A stretch of DNA of 64,000 nt from Macquaria australasica (lineage: Eukaryota > Chordata > Actinopteri > Centrarchiformes > Percichthyidae): assembly GCA_005408345.1 (NCBI GenBank), contig SEMN01000524.1, positions 305,199 to 369,198 of the forward strand. Direction: 5' to 3'. Under the pieces are notes generated by a model, which saw nothing but the letters and a program-made list of their open reading frames with translations, was not told where the DNA came from and ran no database searches. The translations under genes were made by a program, and so were the position numbers. Positions 33,183-46,376 of the stretch are shown piece after piece. Position 1 is the first letter of the stretch. Each line of letters starts with the position of its first letter.

Positions 33183-34413
33183 GTGTGGCAGGTTGGCAGC
33201 AGTACACAGAGGGTTGAGGATCAGTGTTTGATCCACACTGACCTTTAGTTTGGCTCCAAGTCGCCTCTCCTCTCCTGCTAATCCCTCCACATCCCTCTTC
33301 TCTTCTCTCTGTCTAATTTCCTCCAGCATCCTGCTTCTTTCTCTGTCATTTAAATAATTTGATTTATTGTTCATGTAAAGAAAAACAGAACCTTATCAGG
33401 GTTTGTGCTTCACTTTTGAGCCGGTTCTCATCTGTCATTTAGGTTCATGGTTAACTTTAAAGGTACACTGCACTGGCCTGAATATAAGACGACTCCGACG
33501 ACAAGACGACCCACTCTTTTCCAACACCTGTTTGTGGAAAGATACAAAACACTTTTCAGACTAGTCCTGTTGGGAAAGTAAACTTGAGATGCTTGTCTGC
33601 CCAAAAATAAGATAGTAAAGCATGATGTAAAGCGTTCTGCTTATAGTAACGCGAGACTAAAAAACATGAAGAGCCATGTTAGATGTCCAGAACAATACAG
33701 TGGTAATGCTGCTTGAAAGCCAGTAAAGTTAAGCAGTAGCAGTGGTTATGATATTACACCAGTAACTGATGATCAGGCGTTTGGTCTGTTTCTTCAGTAA
33801 AGATCTCGGGAGACGCTTTCAACTCATTTTCACCTGTCAAGAAATGATTTCCTCTGTGGCAGCGACGCAAGTTACATGAGCTGTCAGACACTCTTATAGG
33901 CTAAACTGAACACATGTAAAAGACTCTCTATAAACGGACACAAGAGAAACTCGCTAGCGTAGCAACATTAAGGCTACAAACAACCCATAATGCAACACTC
34001 CTTTAATGTAACAGGCTCATTTTGAAATGCAGACTCGGCACTCTTTTGTCTGTATGAATATGTAAATGTATACACCTTGTATATACGTACGTAATAACCA
34101 AAAGAAAATACTGTGTAAAAATAATCCTCTTATTAGCATAAATGAAATCACAAGAAGGGTTTGCATCACAGAGGAGCATCTCATCGCCACAGTCAGAGAC
34201 ACTGTAGACGTCCCTCCCTCCCTGTCATCTGTATGTTTGTGCCTCTGTGCTTCTCTCAGGGGGCTCGGTCTAAACCCAGGGATCATCCATCATCCCTATC
34301 TGTCACGCTGCCCCCGGCTCCATCTAATCACTGGAACTCTACTGAGTCGGTGTAGCCCGAGGCCAGACTGCATTACACTGCTCCACTGTCACTGACTGAA
34401 GAGGGCTGACTGA
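33183..34413. other. Non-coding stretch with one repeat-like patch
   Basis: The patch at 33470-33550 (GAATATAAGACGACTCC, ACAAGACGACCC) resembles a dispersed fish repeat with ATATAAGACGACC units; class unknown. The remainder shows no gene. Confidence 0.4.
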
Positions 34414-34414
34414 C

Positions 34415-34446
<32 letters not shown>

Positions 34447-34447
34447 T
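34414..34447. repeat. (TG)n microsatellite
   Basis: GT run followed by GCGCGCATG. Confidence 0.8.
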
Positions 34448-37400
34448 GTGAGGGATGTCTGAGTATTCACACCTGCTCTATGTATGATTTTAAATGTCAG
34501 TATTTGTGAAATTTATGAAGTTTATGTGTGTGTGATGAAGCTTAGCATAGGTTCAGTCAGGAAGACAGACCATCTTCATGCTTATCTATTTATTTATTTG
34601 TTTACTCTCTGTCTCTCTCTCTGTTCCCACTTCCAACTCGATCAGCTGACTGGGAGCGTTCACTCTTTCAGTTAAACCAGTCAGAATTTGCCACGACCTC
34701 TTGTGAGCCAATCATCTTGTTGCTGTCAAAGTTTAAATAGTTCCTTTCTCTGCTGCTGTCAGCTGTCATTTCAGAGTCAGATCGATGCAACCCTCCTCCA
34801 CCCCATTCACCTCCGCTTTTCATCACAACCAGTTGTCCCAGTGAGCTCAGATCTTCAACCACTGCTCTTCACCACCACCACCACCACCATAGTTTATGTC
34901 AGTGTTCATTATTTCAACTTTGTTTTATGAGAAATCATGTTTTTTTTTTCATCCGCTTGTCTCTAAATACTACAATACCCATGAGCCTCAGCCAGTCGCC
35001 ATTCAGACAACACCACGCTGTAATGAATTCATCTAAAAATTGACCCATAATCAGAATAATTAATTTATTTAAGGTTGTTTTATCAGTTTTCTGAAAAGCA
35101 CCAATTTTATGTTTCTTACTGAAATGCACCTTTGGAGTCGTAGTTAACTTCTCCACTTACATTTTTTATGTCCACAGTCTTGTACCTTTCATTTTTTTAT
35201 CAAACAATCAGATATTTTCTAACACAGTTGTTGATTTTTTTTATTCTAATGATTCATTCACCTTATGTTGTCCATGCAGAAAATTAAATTAACTTTTTCT
35301 TCCAAAACGCTCGATGCCCAAAATAACTGTTCCCACTTTGCAACTCCATTCATGCTGTGGAAATATACACTGGACTGAATTTATCAAGATTACTGTTACA
35401 CACGGAAGTAAATAGAAATGAAGGCCTCTCGCTGCTTGAGTTTGTTCATCTACAAGTGGATTTTGTCTTTATTGTGATCGGTGTCTATTTTTAGTCTCTT
35501 TCCTGTCTCTTGAACTCAGGTGGGAGTCAGAGTCGTCTGCATCTACAGCATGAATGTTCAACAAACCTGATGGAACTACCTGTTCAAGTTGTTAACTTTA
35601 TTACCAGGATGTGCAGCTCTGTCAGATACTGACAGGTGCGTATACAGGTGCAGGTATAGTTTTAAAAAGCTGTCCGACAGTGCAGAATGTGAGAAATCTT
35701 ACATTTTCTTGTTATACTCTTACTCACTCACTCTTACTTATGTAGCTCCATGTATGGTATAAGTAAAAAATAAAAACAACAAGAAGAAGAGAGGTTGACC
35801 CCACCACCAACACCAGCAAACCCCTTTTAGCTAAGCCTCGAGGAGGCCGGAGAAGCATGCACATACGTCTGGCCTCTCTTTTTTTTCTTTTTCCACAAGA
35901 TACACAAACACATTCTCACACACAGACACACGACGCATTTAGAAACATACAGCAGACCCTGCTCTCTTCGTCTGCTCCGTTTTTCTTCGAAATAGACATA
36001 CAGCTAAATACAAGGACAACAAAGGTGAGCAAAGATAGTTACAGATAGAACTATTATGTACATACAAATATAGATGCATATATAAAAAGCATCAACATAC
36101 AATGTCTATACAAGTCAAACTGTTTCTGTAAATTCTAAACAAGAATACAATAGTGCAAAAAGTGTTGGAATAAATACAGAATGATTAATGTAATGTTACT
36201 TTACATATATACATGAGGCCCAAGTGAACTGTACTAACTGGCCAAACACACCAGGGTTCATTTTAACCAAACCAAACAGGTAAAGTGTGAAAGCACCCTT
36301 AGTGGCAACAACGTGTGCAATACATTTTGTGTTGGCACATCTTTAAAACATGCATCTTAGCAGGAACGAAAACTACCAGTGTTTAGGTTGAATCATGGCG
36401 AGAAGAAATGGTTTTTTCTTTGTGCTGACTGGCTTAACTGCCAAACTGCAGCCAAGCTTTACAATGTCTATATGACAGAGGAGGCGAGTGAGTCAGAGTT
36501 TGGGAAATGCTCAGTTTCTTTCATCAGGTCTTAACCCTTAGTGAAGTTCACCAGTCCCAATATAAATATCTTAAAGGGGAAACAACTGTTGACGATCATG
36601 AAATGCTATGTTATCTTAACTAACAGTTTGCTAGTGTTAGCATGTTGGTGCTAAGCTTGAGAAGAGTTTCCAGTGGCTCTTGTTTGTGCTTATTGTCAGA
36701 CATGACCTCATAGAGAAAGACTTTAGACCTTAAATAAACTGTTAACTGTCGCTGGAAAAGTCAACATGTATTTCAGCAGAGAGGTATAGAATATTACTGT
36801 CCTTCATAAATCAATGTGGAACATAATTTGTTATGTTTTTAAATGCTATGGTGACCAAGGTGAGGACACACAGTTATGAGTCAGTGCTGTTACAGCAGAA
36901 AAGAGAACAAATCGATATAAAGGAGAGAAGGCAAACAGAAGTGCTCTCGCTTCCTCACTCTGTCTCACTTCAGCTCTTCAACAGCTCCAGTCTGAGGTCT
37001 CTGCTTTCTGGATATGAGAGAAAGAGTTCTTCATACTTATTGATTGGTCTCTTTTAAACAACAGAAATAATATGAATGTGTGTAGAGAAGTGTTCACCAT
37101 CTGAGATTTTTAGAAAGACAGATGTTATAGGTTAGAAATTAATGTTTCATCCATGAACCATCCATGTTCAAAGTACATCCATTTCACTATACAGCAAATG
37201 CCTTTTGGTGGATTATCATGCCAACCACCATTTCTATACACTAAGACACACATTTCAAGGAAATCAGAAAGATTGAGACAAAAAGGTTATAAAACACAAC
37301 GATATTCCTACAGCCTTGGGCAGCTCATGCATTACTGAGCATGAATAATCTTCTCTTAATACTTGACTCACTGTATGAAAACATGAACATATCTTTTCTG

Positions 37401-37640
37401 ATATCACAGGAAATGTTGTTGCTGAAAGTTTGGGTTATTCTTGCTTTTAGTTAGTGGAACCAAGTAATGCAATTCTGGTGGGAACCACCAAAGACTGTGA
37501 CCCATATCTTTCAATCCAGACAAACAAGCCCCAAAACATAAATCCCAACAATAACGTTCAAAATCAGCACCAAGACACATTCAAAAATAATCATTGCCTT
37601 CATATTCTTGGTGACATGAATACAGCCTGACTTTTCTGGG
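34448..37640. other. Non-coding stretch, no gene recognised
   Basis: Contains (CAC)n at about 34868-34890 and a poly-T run near 34940. No gene or element core is recognised. AT-rich throughout. Confidence 0.45.
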
Positions 37641-37644
37641 AGTC

Positions 37645-38200
37645 AGTGTCTAGTCGATTAAGGGAATTGCAGTTTTTCCACAATATTCCCTCGTTAATAC
37701 TTTATTTGTTACGTCCACTTCCCCTACACTTAAGTCATTTTGACTGCTCAGTCGAGACTGTCCACCCAAGTAAAACAAGAGCATCATGTCATTTCGGCAA
37801 ATGTCCAAAAACATATTTACGATCAAGAGACAAAGCCCTTTATTGGACATAAGAATTATGACTCTTGTCCGTTGGGACGTTGTTATAGAACCACAAAGGC
37901 AACAGAGGGAGGAAGTTGGAATGGTTGGATGGTTCAAAAAACACTTTGACATGGGAGACAGAGACTGTCCTCCCAAGAAAAATAACAGCATCAGTCATTT
38001 CAGCAGTGCCCTCTAGCAGCCATAGGAATTATGACTCTTGTCTGTTGGGAGCCAAGAAGGAAGTCAGGTAATGTTATTATATGTTGGTTTCCTGTTCCCT
38101 TCCAGCAGTCAATGCTGACTTCTTTTAACCATGACCATGATCCTTCCCTGACCTTAACCAAGTGGTTAATATTGTAACCATGAAAATGGGCTCTTAGCAA
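37645..38200 (+). repeat. Repeat-X-like region with internal ~210-bp duplication
   Basis: Two related units lie about 210 nt apart. The first has GAGACTGTCCACCCAAGTAAAA, AGAGCATCATGTCATTTC and AATTATGACTCTTGTCCGTTGGGA (37755-37880). The second has GAGACTGTCCTCCCAAG, CAGCATCAGTCATTTCAGC, CCCTCTAGCAGCC and GGAATTATGACTCTTGTC (37960-38052). The right side has AAGGAAGTCAGGTAATG, linking it to repeat X at 8760 and 18955. No open reading frame of interest. Confidence 0.55.
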
Positions 38201-38665
38201 TTACAAAAGACTTATTTTGTCATTAAATTTGCAGGATTTGTTGGCCCAGTCTGTTGACCTGGGGTGGACTGCAGACAGACACCTCTGTGACACACAGCCA
38301 ACCACTTTTCACTTGCTAGGAAAGGTTTACCATCTACCTGTCTCCTCTGTCCTGTAGAGGTTGCTAGTTCAGTGACAAAGACATCAACCCTCACACTATC
38401 TGCAGACATTTGCAGCTGAAACGCACCACAAACCACAAAGTAGAAGTGTTTAACATTCACTGAATTTCACTTGAATTTCAAAAACACCATCAGTATGGGC
38501 CATGTTTGGCTGGTCACATCACTGAGGTGCAACACAGTCAGTTTTATTTCTCAGCCTCAAGCAGCAACACAAGTCAAAGTGACTGAGCTTCACAAGGCAA
38601 ATTTCAAACAGGAGTCAGTGCTGCATTTCAACTGCATACAGTATGTATGACCAGATGTAATAGTA
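38201..38665. other. Non-coding stretch, no gene recognised
   Basis: Unique-looking sequence with no recognisable domain, RNA gene or repeat core. Confidence 0.4.
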
Positions 38666-38689
38666 ACAATTACTTCCTAGGCTGCTCAC

Positions 38690-38880
38690 ACACACACATG
38701 TCGAAGTGTCCTTGGGCAAGACACTGAACCCCAAGTTGCTCCCAGTGAAGGCCAGCACCTTGCATGGCAGCTCCGTCACCATCGGTGTGTGAATATGAGT
38801 GTGAATTGGTGAAAGAAACTAATCTGTAAAGCGCTTTGTGAATCGTTAGCACTATATAAATGAAGTCCATCTACCATGTA
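38690..38880 (+). mobile_element. SINE/LINE-tail-like fish repeat
   Basis: Blocks GTCCTTGGGCAAGACACTG, AACCCCAAGTTGCTCCCAG, CCTTGCATGGCAGCTCC, GTGTGAATATGAGTGTGAAT, TAAAGCGCTTTGTGAAT and CTATATAAATGAAGTCCAT, in that order, form a repeat I know to be abundant in teleosts. The right end resembles an L2-type LINE tail. There is no coding capacity. Confidence 0.6.
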
Positions 38881-39214
38881 CCACCACGCAGAACCCCAGG
38901 TTTAACCAAGATGCATCTTTAAGTGCTAACACATTGCCTTCAACATTCAGTGGTTAGGGACACCTGGGGACGCCACACAGACAAAGAAAGACAAAGCGTC
39001 TAAAGCAGTGAGACAGGTACAAACAGAGGTTAGATTAAATTAACTTTTAATCAGTGTTGAGAGAAAGCTGTAAATAGTGAACCTCTATAACACAGGGTAG
39101 CCTGGGGCGAAGGCAGATAGATACAGAGAGACAGAAAGTGCAAGTAAGACAGAGAGGAAGAATAACCTGCCTCTTTTGTCTCATCCACTTTACCCTCCTA
39201 CATTAATCAGGCCT
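38881..39214. other. Non-coding stretch, no gene recognised
   Basis: Nothing recognisable; a purine-rich patch at 39095-39165. Confidence 0.4.
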
Positions 39215-39217
39215 GGT

Positions 39218-39535
39218 CGGGGGGGGGGGGTTAGGGTTCACTCTGAGCTGGGGGGGTTAGAAAAGTGGGCTCGTGATTGAAAGGTCAACAGTTCAAAGCC
39301 CCGCTATGGCAGGGGAAATCAGCCAGAGCTGCTCTGTCTCAGTAAATAGTTTTGAGGTGCCCCTGAGCAAGGTGCTTAACCCCTGTCTGAGCCGGTGGAG
39401 CTGCCCAGTGAGGACCTGGAAACAGGTTGGATGGGGCAGTGTTACCTTTACCCCTCTCCCCCAACTGCTACATTACACCTGTCAGCCATTTAGCACACAC
39501 TCTTATCCAGGGTGACTTACACTGAGCGCCTGCTA
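39218..39535 (+). mobile_element. Composite of SINE-like fragments (tRNA-like head plus V-SINE-like core)
   Basis: A G-homopolymer lies at about 39219-39230. From 39265 the sequence has a tRNA-like head with AAGGTCAACAGTTCAAAGCC (B-box-like), then GAGGTGCCCCTGAGCAAGG and GCTTAACCCC, blocks typical of fish tRNA-derived SINEs. At 39487-39520 the reverse strand reads GTAAGTCACCCTGGATAAG and GTGTGCTAAATGG, close to the conserved core of V-SINEs but in the opposite direction. Two different SINE remnants therefore seem to be joined. Confidence 0.45.
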
Positions 39536-42500
39536 GAAAACAGCTGCATTTATAAAAGGCTGATGTTGGAAAACCAAAGGGCTTCTCTTAAACACCACCC
39601 TGTCGACAGACAGAACTACCACAGGTACAAGCTAGTTCAACGTGCGTCAATGTGTCTGTGGTATTTTAATTAATTACAATTTCTTTTGGTAATATCTTCC
39701 AGTACAGTAGAACAGCCTTTATTACCATTACATCAGGTCCATTTCTAATTCATTCATTTTATTTAGAAAAATTGATTTCTCATAACATATTATTGTGCAA
39801 AATGTAGATTTCATGGTTAGAGACTTACTGTGATAAAAATAAAATTATAATGCTAGAGATTTTTAGTATTTCATACAGGAAAACATCATGTATTTATATT
39901 CAGTAATAACCTCTCTATAACGTAGTCACTGTTATAAACAGAATCTGCCATTCACTCAACAAGGGACTCAAAGAAACATTGCATGCCCTGACTTCAGTAT
40001 TTTATCTCACTGATATCAGCCTCCTTGTTTGCTGTTCTCTCTCCTCAGATATCTTCATATTAAAAGCCTTCAACTGGGGAACAACAGGATTGCTTTTTAA
40101 TGAATCAGCAGCAGGAAATGCAATGTATTTGTCACTGCGGTAGGTTAGCGCTGACTACCGCTGATCACTAAAAATGCATCTCCAAAACATGACAATAGTC
40201 AATTTTTGCCATTTATTGTCAGTGAATGAGTTAAAAATTGCATCGAGTAATGGAATAAGCAGAAGCAGCCACAAGAGCTGCTGGCAGCAGTTTGTAATAC
40301 ACAGCACACGTCCAAACTACTCCTTTGACTGTGACATACTGTTAACGTGTGCACAGTATGAGATCGAAGATGCCCGCAGCGTGATAAAAAAAAAGCCAAT
40401 TATTGATTATTTTTTCTTTATTAAAACAACCTGACACAGTGGATCAATTTCAGCCCGTGGTTTGTCTTCACTGTAAGAAGATACGCCGATTGTTCTTCCT
40501 CTAGCTGCTCAAGGCGTGTTTGCAGCTTTCAGTGGTTGATACGTGCGATTTCAAACAAAACTCTGAGACCTGTAAAACACATTTGCTATTGCTGTCAGTA
40601 ACTGAAAGTTCTGCCAAATCAACAATGACTGAAATCTTCTATCTTTAAATGTATATGGGCAGCAGAAGGAAACCAACAGAACTCATACAGGGGGCAGCAA
40701 AGTTTTTGTCCTGCAGCTCCCTAACACGCTAAAAACAATAAATAAATACAAAACCTCATAAAGAATTCAGGTCACTTCTTCGTGTTATCTTTATAGAAGT
40801 AGCTTACAAAGATATTGGGACTGGGTTGAGTCACAATTTCATCATCCATGTTTAAAGAGCTTTGGGAAATGAGAAGAACACTGTCTTGTAAATTATTTTA
40901 TTTCCAGCTGTCTATATGACAGCGTCATGCCCTATTGAATTGGTTAAGCTCTGTGTCCAACAGTAACTTCACAGCTCCGGCTGCCTCTTCATATTATTTT
41001 CAAAAAAAATGCTGGAATGTCGCATTTGGCCCATGGGGAAAGACTATAATAAAACAACATCCAAAGACAAATACTGACTGAAAGGCTCAGGAGCAGATGA
41101 AGTGAACACTTCAGCATCCTTTTAGAGGAAAGTAGGCAGCTGTATCTGATAGAGTGTAGGGTCATGGCACTTTCCACTGGCAGACTGGTTAAAGCATCTC
41201 ACAGTGTTTGTGTTATGGACATGTCTATTTGTGGCTAAATCATCTTGTTCGAATGCATGGCAAGACACAACAGCACCATGATGAGAGTTTGGCTGAGCAG
41301 AATTTGGTTTGTGCTATGATTGGTGCAATGAAAGTGATTACAGGTACCTGTAACGTAACATGGATAGCAGCTATGTTACTGTCTAGCATCCATATCAAAT
41401 AAAGACGCTAATAGGCAGGAGTAGCAGGTTCACTGAACTGGTATAACTGTATAGATGTGAACTGAAAGTATGTCCTGTACAGACTCTTTAAGAAGCAGGG
41501 CTGAAAATGACAAAGGGCCTTACAGTCCGTGTGCGGGGTTAGGACTCATTTTGCTCAGAGGTCACAGCAGAGGAGCTACCAGAAAGAGATTTCAGGCAAC
41601 AGAGCGGCACTGGTGTCTCAAAGATACGCTCTTGGGCTGAGCACAGGGGCACTTTGACCAGCTGGAAGGACACTAGAGGGGCATTTGTGCTGACAAGAGT
41701 GTTACTTGGGCCAAAAAAAATAATTTCTGTTGAGACATCCATTCTTTTATTGCACTGAGGCAGTTTTACATTGTGTCTATCTGCGTATTATGATTAAAAG
41801 AGAGATAGAGCTGTGTCATCAACAAAACAATGACAGGAGATATCAAAGTGACAAAGATGGAAAGTAACGATACAGGAAATCTCAGAAATGGAGAGAATAA
41901 CTTAGAGAGTTAGAAATGAAGAGAGAGTGTGAAAGACATTGGTTTAAGTGGATCAGATATGAGGCCATGAATTAATTTATGAAGCTACTTACAGAAAATA
42001 ATTTACAAATGGACAGAGGCAGAGCTTGGGCAAACAGATAAACATATAGACATACTCAGAGTACACATCGAACAGGAGTAGACAGTTTGTCCGGCTTTCA
42101 TTAGTTAGCATAATTAACTCCCCTTTCAGTTAATATATATAATAATATGTGGATGTAGGTATATCTGTATGCATGCAGAGATGTATGTATGCACATATAA
42201 ATATTTGTGTTTATACATGTGAGAACATGTACCTATGTATGTAAATATATGGATGAATATGTAGTTATAGCCCCTTATTTTTCTTCTTCTTTTCTGTTTG
42301 TATCACCGGGTGTATAAAATACAAAAATAAATAATTGCAAATACATGTAAATGTTCTGGACATTTTGTGGATGTACTGAATTACGAATTTATTGCAATAA
42401 AAGTATAAAGAAAATACGTAATGAATGTGAACATTTCTCAGGCTTATCTGAACCACAGCATTCATTTTTGAGTAAAATGAAAAACCCTCAGGGTTCCTTC

Positions 42501-42600
42501 GGTAGATTAGCTGGTTGGTCGATTGGTTGTTATCACAGCTTGTCGTCCTTCCTGCCCTCGACTAAAAGTCTGCAGAAATGGAAGATTTCTATTAACCCCC
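39536..42600. other. Non-coding stretch, no gene recognised
   Basis: AT-rich unique-looking sequence. No coding domain, RNA gene or element core was found. Confidence 0.45.
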
Positions 42601-42602
42601 CT

Positions 42603-42611
42603 ACACACACA

Positions 42612-42674
<63 letters not shown>
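42603..42674. repeat. Long (CA)n microsatellite
   Basis: About 35 CA units with a single interruption near the left edge. It creates His/Thr- and Val/Cys-repeat frames on all readings, none of them genes. Confidence 0.95.
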
Positions 42675-42676
<2 letters not shown>

Positions 42677-43640
42677 ACACACACACTCCAGCACCTTATC
42701 CATTACCCACCACACTTACCTATTCACCTGTTGTCTCCACACATCCATCACAGACACAGTGTAAACACGCACACACTCCTGGCCCATCTCCAGCCACACC
42801 TACACCCACCCCCCCACTTTCCTCACCTAATGTTCTCCCCCGCTGATAGCATCTCTGTCTCCTGCAGAGGAAAACGTCTCCCTCCGCTGCTTCCTTATCA
42901 CAGGAACAATGTGGCGGAGTGCAGTGACACGGCCGCCTTATCAGCAGCACAATACACAAAAGCCGACACAATGCCACACATCGGCGAACAAACTCGTAAT
43001 ACGGCTCATTCGGCCCCAGTGAATCAACCTTCTCCTACAATGCTGCCTCACAGGGGTGTATTGATGATTGTATCCAACTTGGGGTTTTATTCGTGTGTCT
43101 GCTGCCTGTGGATGTGTCTGCCACAGAATGAGGCACTTAACCCTCAGCGGTAAACTATAAAATCAACAAAACCTTTACACGACATTTGGCATTCAGTCAT
43201 ATGTTATTTAAATTGATGTGTTGAATGGTGGCATTTGTCTAAGAGGTGAGCATTTTGTTTTCTCTTTGTAATAATTGGTATTAGCAGCAGCAATCGCCTA
43301 CAAGAGTCTTCCTCTCTCTCTCTCTCTCTTCCTCCCCTCCTCAAACTGATTTTTTGCCTCCCAAGCTGCAAAACTGGCGGTCTGATCTGACTACGGAATA
43401 AGCTTACCTTTGAACTTGAATTCATTTGTTTTTGTTTGAATGCAGGCTATGCTTTTTAATTCAGACATTTCCTCTGGACATGTACTAAATACAACTGGTG
43501 TTGGTTGTATTTAGTACGTTAACTTACATTTGCTGTGCGAGAGAACTACCTGTGTTTCCTGTTGATAGCAAGGTTAACCAGCCTATTCAGCCCTGCATCA
43601 CACCTGATACACTGCTGGAATCTCTCCATTTATGCAGAAC
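42675..43640. other. Non-coding stretch with TC run
   Basis: Contains (TC)n at about 43308-43330. The part 42860-43080 is non-repetitive, relatively GC-rich and holds two TTATCA (GATA-type) hexamers; it could be regulatory, but there is no direct evidence. Confidence 0.4.
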
Positions 43641-43642
43641 AG

Positions 43643-43682
<40 letters not shown>
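43643..43682. repeat. (TG)n microsatellite
   Basis: Perfect GT run of about 20 units. Confidence 0.9.
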
Positions 43683-43683
<1 letters not shown>

Positions 43684-45800
43684 TCAGTCTGTGTGAATGT
43701 CTCGGGAGGAAGCTCGCTAAAAGATCAATTCTCCCAGTTCTGTAACGGGCATATAAGGTGAGCCTTGCTCTTCCTGGCGTTCGCTGATCTTGGTTTCCCC
43801 AGAGGAAGCAGTTAGAGATGAGCTGCTGAAATCCCAGTCGATAGTGCTCGCTCCAAAGAGGCACTGGAAACTTCAGGGAGAAGATGAGACACCGTGAATT
43901 CAGCTCGGGGTGCAGTGCTTTAAAAACTGTAAACCAACACACACACAAACACACAGAAACATACATTTATCCATACAGAGTATAACACAGCTCCTCACAC
44001 ACACATATCCTGTGGGAGGCTGCAGTCCGTTTATGGAGTAATAAAAACAAGGCTGCCCAGTGGTCAATTTATGCAGACAGCACTGTATCGACAGAAATAA
44101 ACACAAGCCAATGAAACTGCTGAGCACCAGCCAAACACTTCAAATATGCCTGTGTGTGTGTTAATGTGTGTGTGTTTTGACCTCAGCTTGCTGTTGCAGC
44201 AGTTTCAATGTGCAATTACCTGCTAAGATGCTTCTTTGGCCCGTGCTGAAAAAACCTTTCTGATGGTAAAGCTCTCTCCAGCTATGTAAAGGTGTAGCCC
44301 ATCAGAATGAGCATTGTGTGTGTGTGTGTTTGTGGGCAGACAAAATTGATGTTTCTCGAGGGAATAGCAATTTCTCTCTTCTCTGCCGAGTTGGGAGAAG
44401 GCCAGCTGTGATTGGTTTTTCCTCCACATCCCTTCATCATAATAACAACTTGATTCTGGCGTCTCAAACACACACACACAGCCTCTCTTCCTCCGGCCCG
44501 CGCTGCATTACAAACTCCTGTTTTATCACTCTTTAAATATACACCGGCCCACTGCTTCACCGTTTATCTTGTCGTCCACCCTTTTTTTTCTTTCCCTCTT
44601 TTTGTCATTTTAATTGTCTCTCCATGTCTGCTTTTCTCTCCCTCTTTATCCACCCTTCTCTATATCTTCACTCAACTGTGGCATTTTTTTTTCAATTGTC
44701 CCTTAGCTCTTTCTTTCCTTTCACCCACACTTTTACTTTGTTTAGCTTCTTCTCTTCATTTATCCACATCTCCTGCCGGGTGCGTTTGTCTGGCGTTTCT
44801 GTCGATTTTGAATGCCTGGAACGGCGGATGAAAACCGTCTGGATGGATCGCGGTCTGCCCTGACCGATGCCGCCCTCCTACCTGGCCTTCACCTCCTGCA
44901 CTCAGCACATTGTTTCGGTTGCCGGCACTTTATTTAAAACATTTGTTCATCGACTCTTTTTCATTTCATTGTTCTTGTTGTTTTCCCACTTATTTGACCT
45001 CACTTCCCTTCCCTTGTTAACCTTTGTTCATCCATTTTTTCGCTTTTATCGATGAACCTGACACCGCTTCTCCCTGTTTTCCTCTCTCATTTCCAACATC
45101 ACTTTGTTCTTCTGTCCTTTATCTTCCTTCCCATTCTCTCTGTCTTTCTTTCTTTCATCTCCTCTGCTCCTCTTACCTTATATGCATGGCTACCTGCGGG
45201 CTGAGCCTCCTGCTGGATCTCAAAGCATCGATTCATAGCAAAGTTATTTATTAAAGAGCTGATTGAGGTATTAAAGATTGATTGTACTATTAAAGTGTTG
45301 TTTACAGGCCAGACAGCCCCAGACAGCGTTCCCCTCCATCTGGCTATTTGTTTGACAACAGCAGCATGTCTGGGAAACAATTGCTGTTTTTTTGGGGTTT
45401 TTTTTTTTGGTTTTTGCTCTGGTCATCAGCCTCACTGATCAAAGCTCCTGACATGTGCCCAGCAGGGGCGTGTTAACTAATGCTTTATCCATGAATATGC
45501 AATAAGGAAGTAATTATGGTTTTACTGTCTTGCTTTAAGGACAGCGTGACAGGATACATAATGGTCGGTTCGTGCTGATGAAGAAGACATCTGCAAGAAA
45601 CATAGATGATAATTACAGTGCAGTCTAAGTATTTGACAGTGATGCATTCTTCTGCTGTGATGGCTCTTCGACAAAAGATAACAGAATATACTTGGACTGC
45701 ACCGTAGCCTGTTCACATTTTACATATACCTTCAGCTGTCATACACTCAAGCATGAAAATTAGTGATTACAGTATGCAACCTGGCATCCAGTAGATGGAG
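43683..45800. other. Non-coding stretch, pyrimidine-rich in the middle
   Basis: Contains short TG/CA runs (about 44148-44176, 44315-44331 and 44467-44480) and a C/T-rich region at 44575-45180 with stretches such as TCTTTCTTTCATCTCC. The AT-rich segment 45215-45300 is non-repetitive. No gene is recognised. Confidence 0.45.
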
Positions 45801-45804
45801 AACA

Positions 45805-46376
45805 TAAGACCAAACGCTCCAGGTTGGGACTGAGTTTCTGCCACAAGTGAAGGAGTTCAAGTATCTCAGAGTCTTGTTCGCTAGTGGCAGTAAGATGGAA
45901 CTTGAGATTGACAGGTGGACTGATGCGATATCATCAGTAATGTGGTGTGTAATGGGGTGGTGAAGAGGAAGCCTGCAGTCGAAGCTCTCGATTTACGAGA
46001 TAATCTTTGTATGTTCCAACCCGTGATTCTGGTCTTTAGCTTTGGGTAATGACCGAAAGACTGAGATTACAGATGCAGGCAGCCAAAATGAGTCTCCTTC
46101 TCCCTCAGAGACAGGGTGAGGAGGTCAAACATCAGATGGGGATGCCTCCTGGATGCCGTCCTTTAGACATACTCCGGGCAAGTCCACCTAGGAGGAGACA
46201 CTGGTGCAGACCCAGAACACTCTGTAGGGATTACATATCCCATCTGGCCTTGGGATCCCCCAGAAAGTGCTGGAGGATGCAGCAGGGGTGAGTTACGTCA
46301 GGGCTACCTAGGCTGTTGCCACCATATCCTGGACCCAGATAAGGGTAAAAAAAATGGATGGATGGATGGTACTTTA
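45805..46376 (+). pseudogene. Rex3/RTE-like LINE, 3' fragment
   Basis: Fragmented translation gives the C-terminal RT region of fish Rex3 elements: GTGAAGGAGTTCAAGTATCT encodes VKEFKYL-type sequence (about 45847), and MTERLRLQMQAAKMSLLL (46049 on) and RPRTLCRDYISHLAL (about 46204-46250) are recognisable remnants. The right end has GATCCCCCAGAAAGTGCTGG, CCTGGACCCAGATAAGGG and a terminal ATGGATGGATGGATGG, matching the GATG-type Rex3 tail. Strongly 5' truncated, with many indels and no usable frame. Confidence 0.65.

Noticed and set aside
42351..42846. Frames of 107-137 codons over the (CA)n run
   Set aside because: Most of the residues are Thr-His or Val-Cys repeats produced by the microsatellite.
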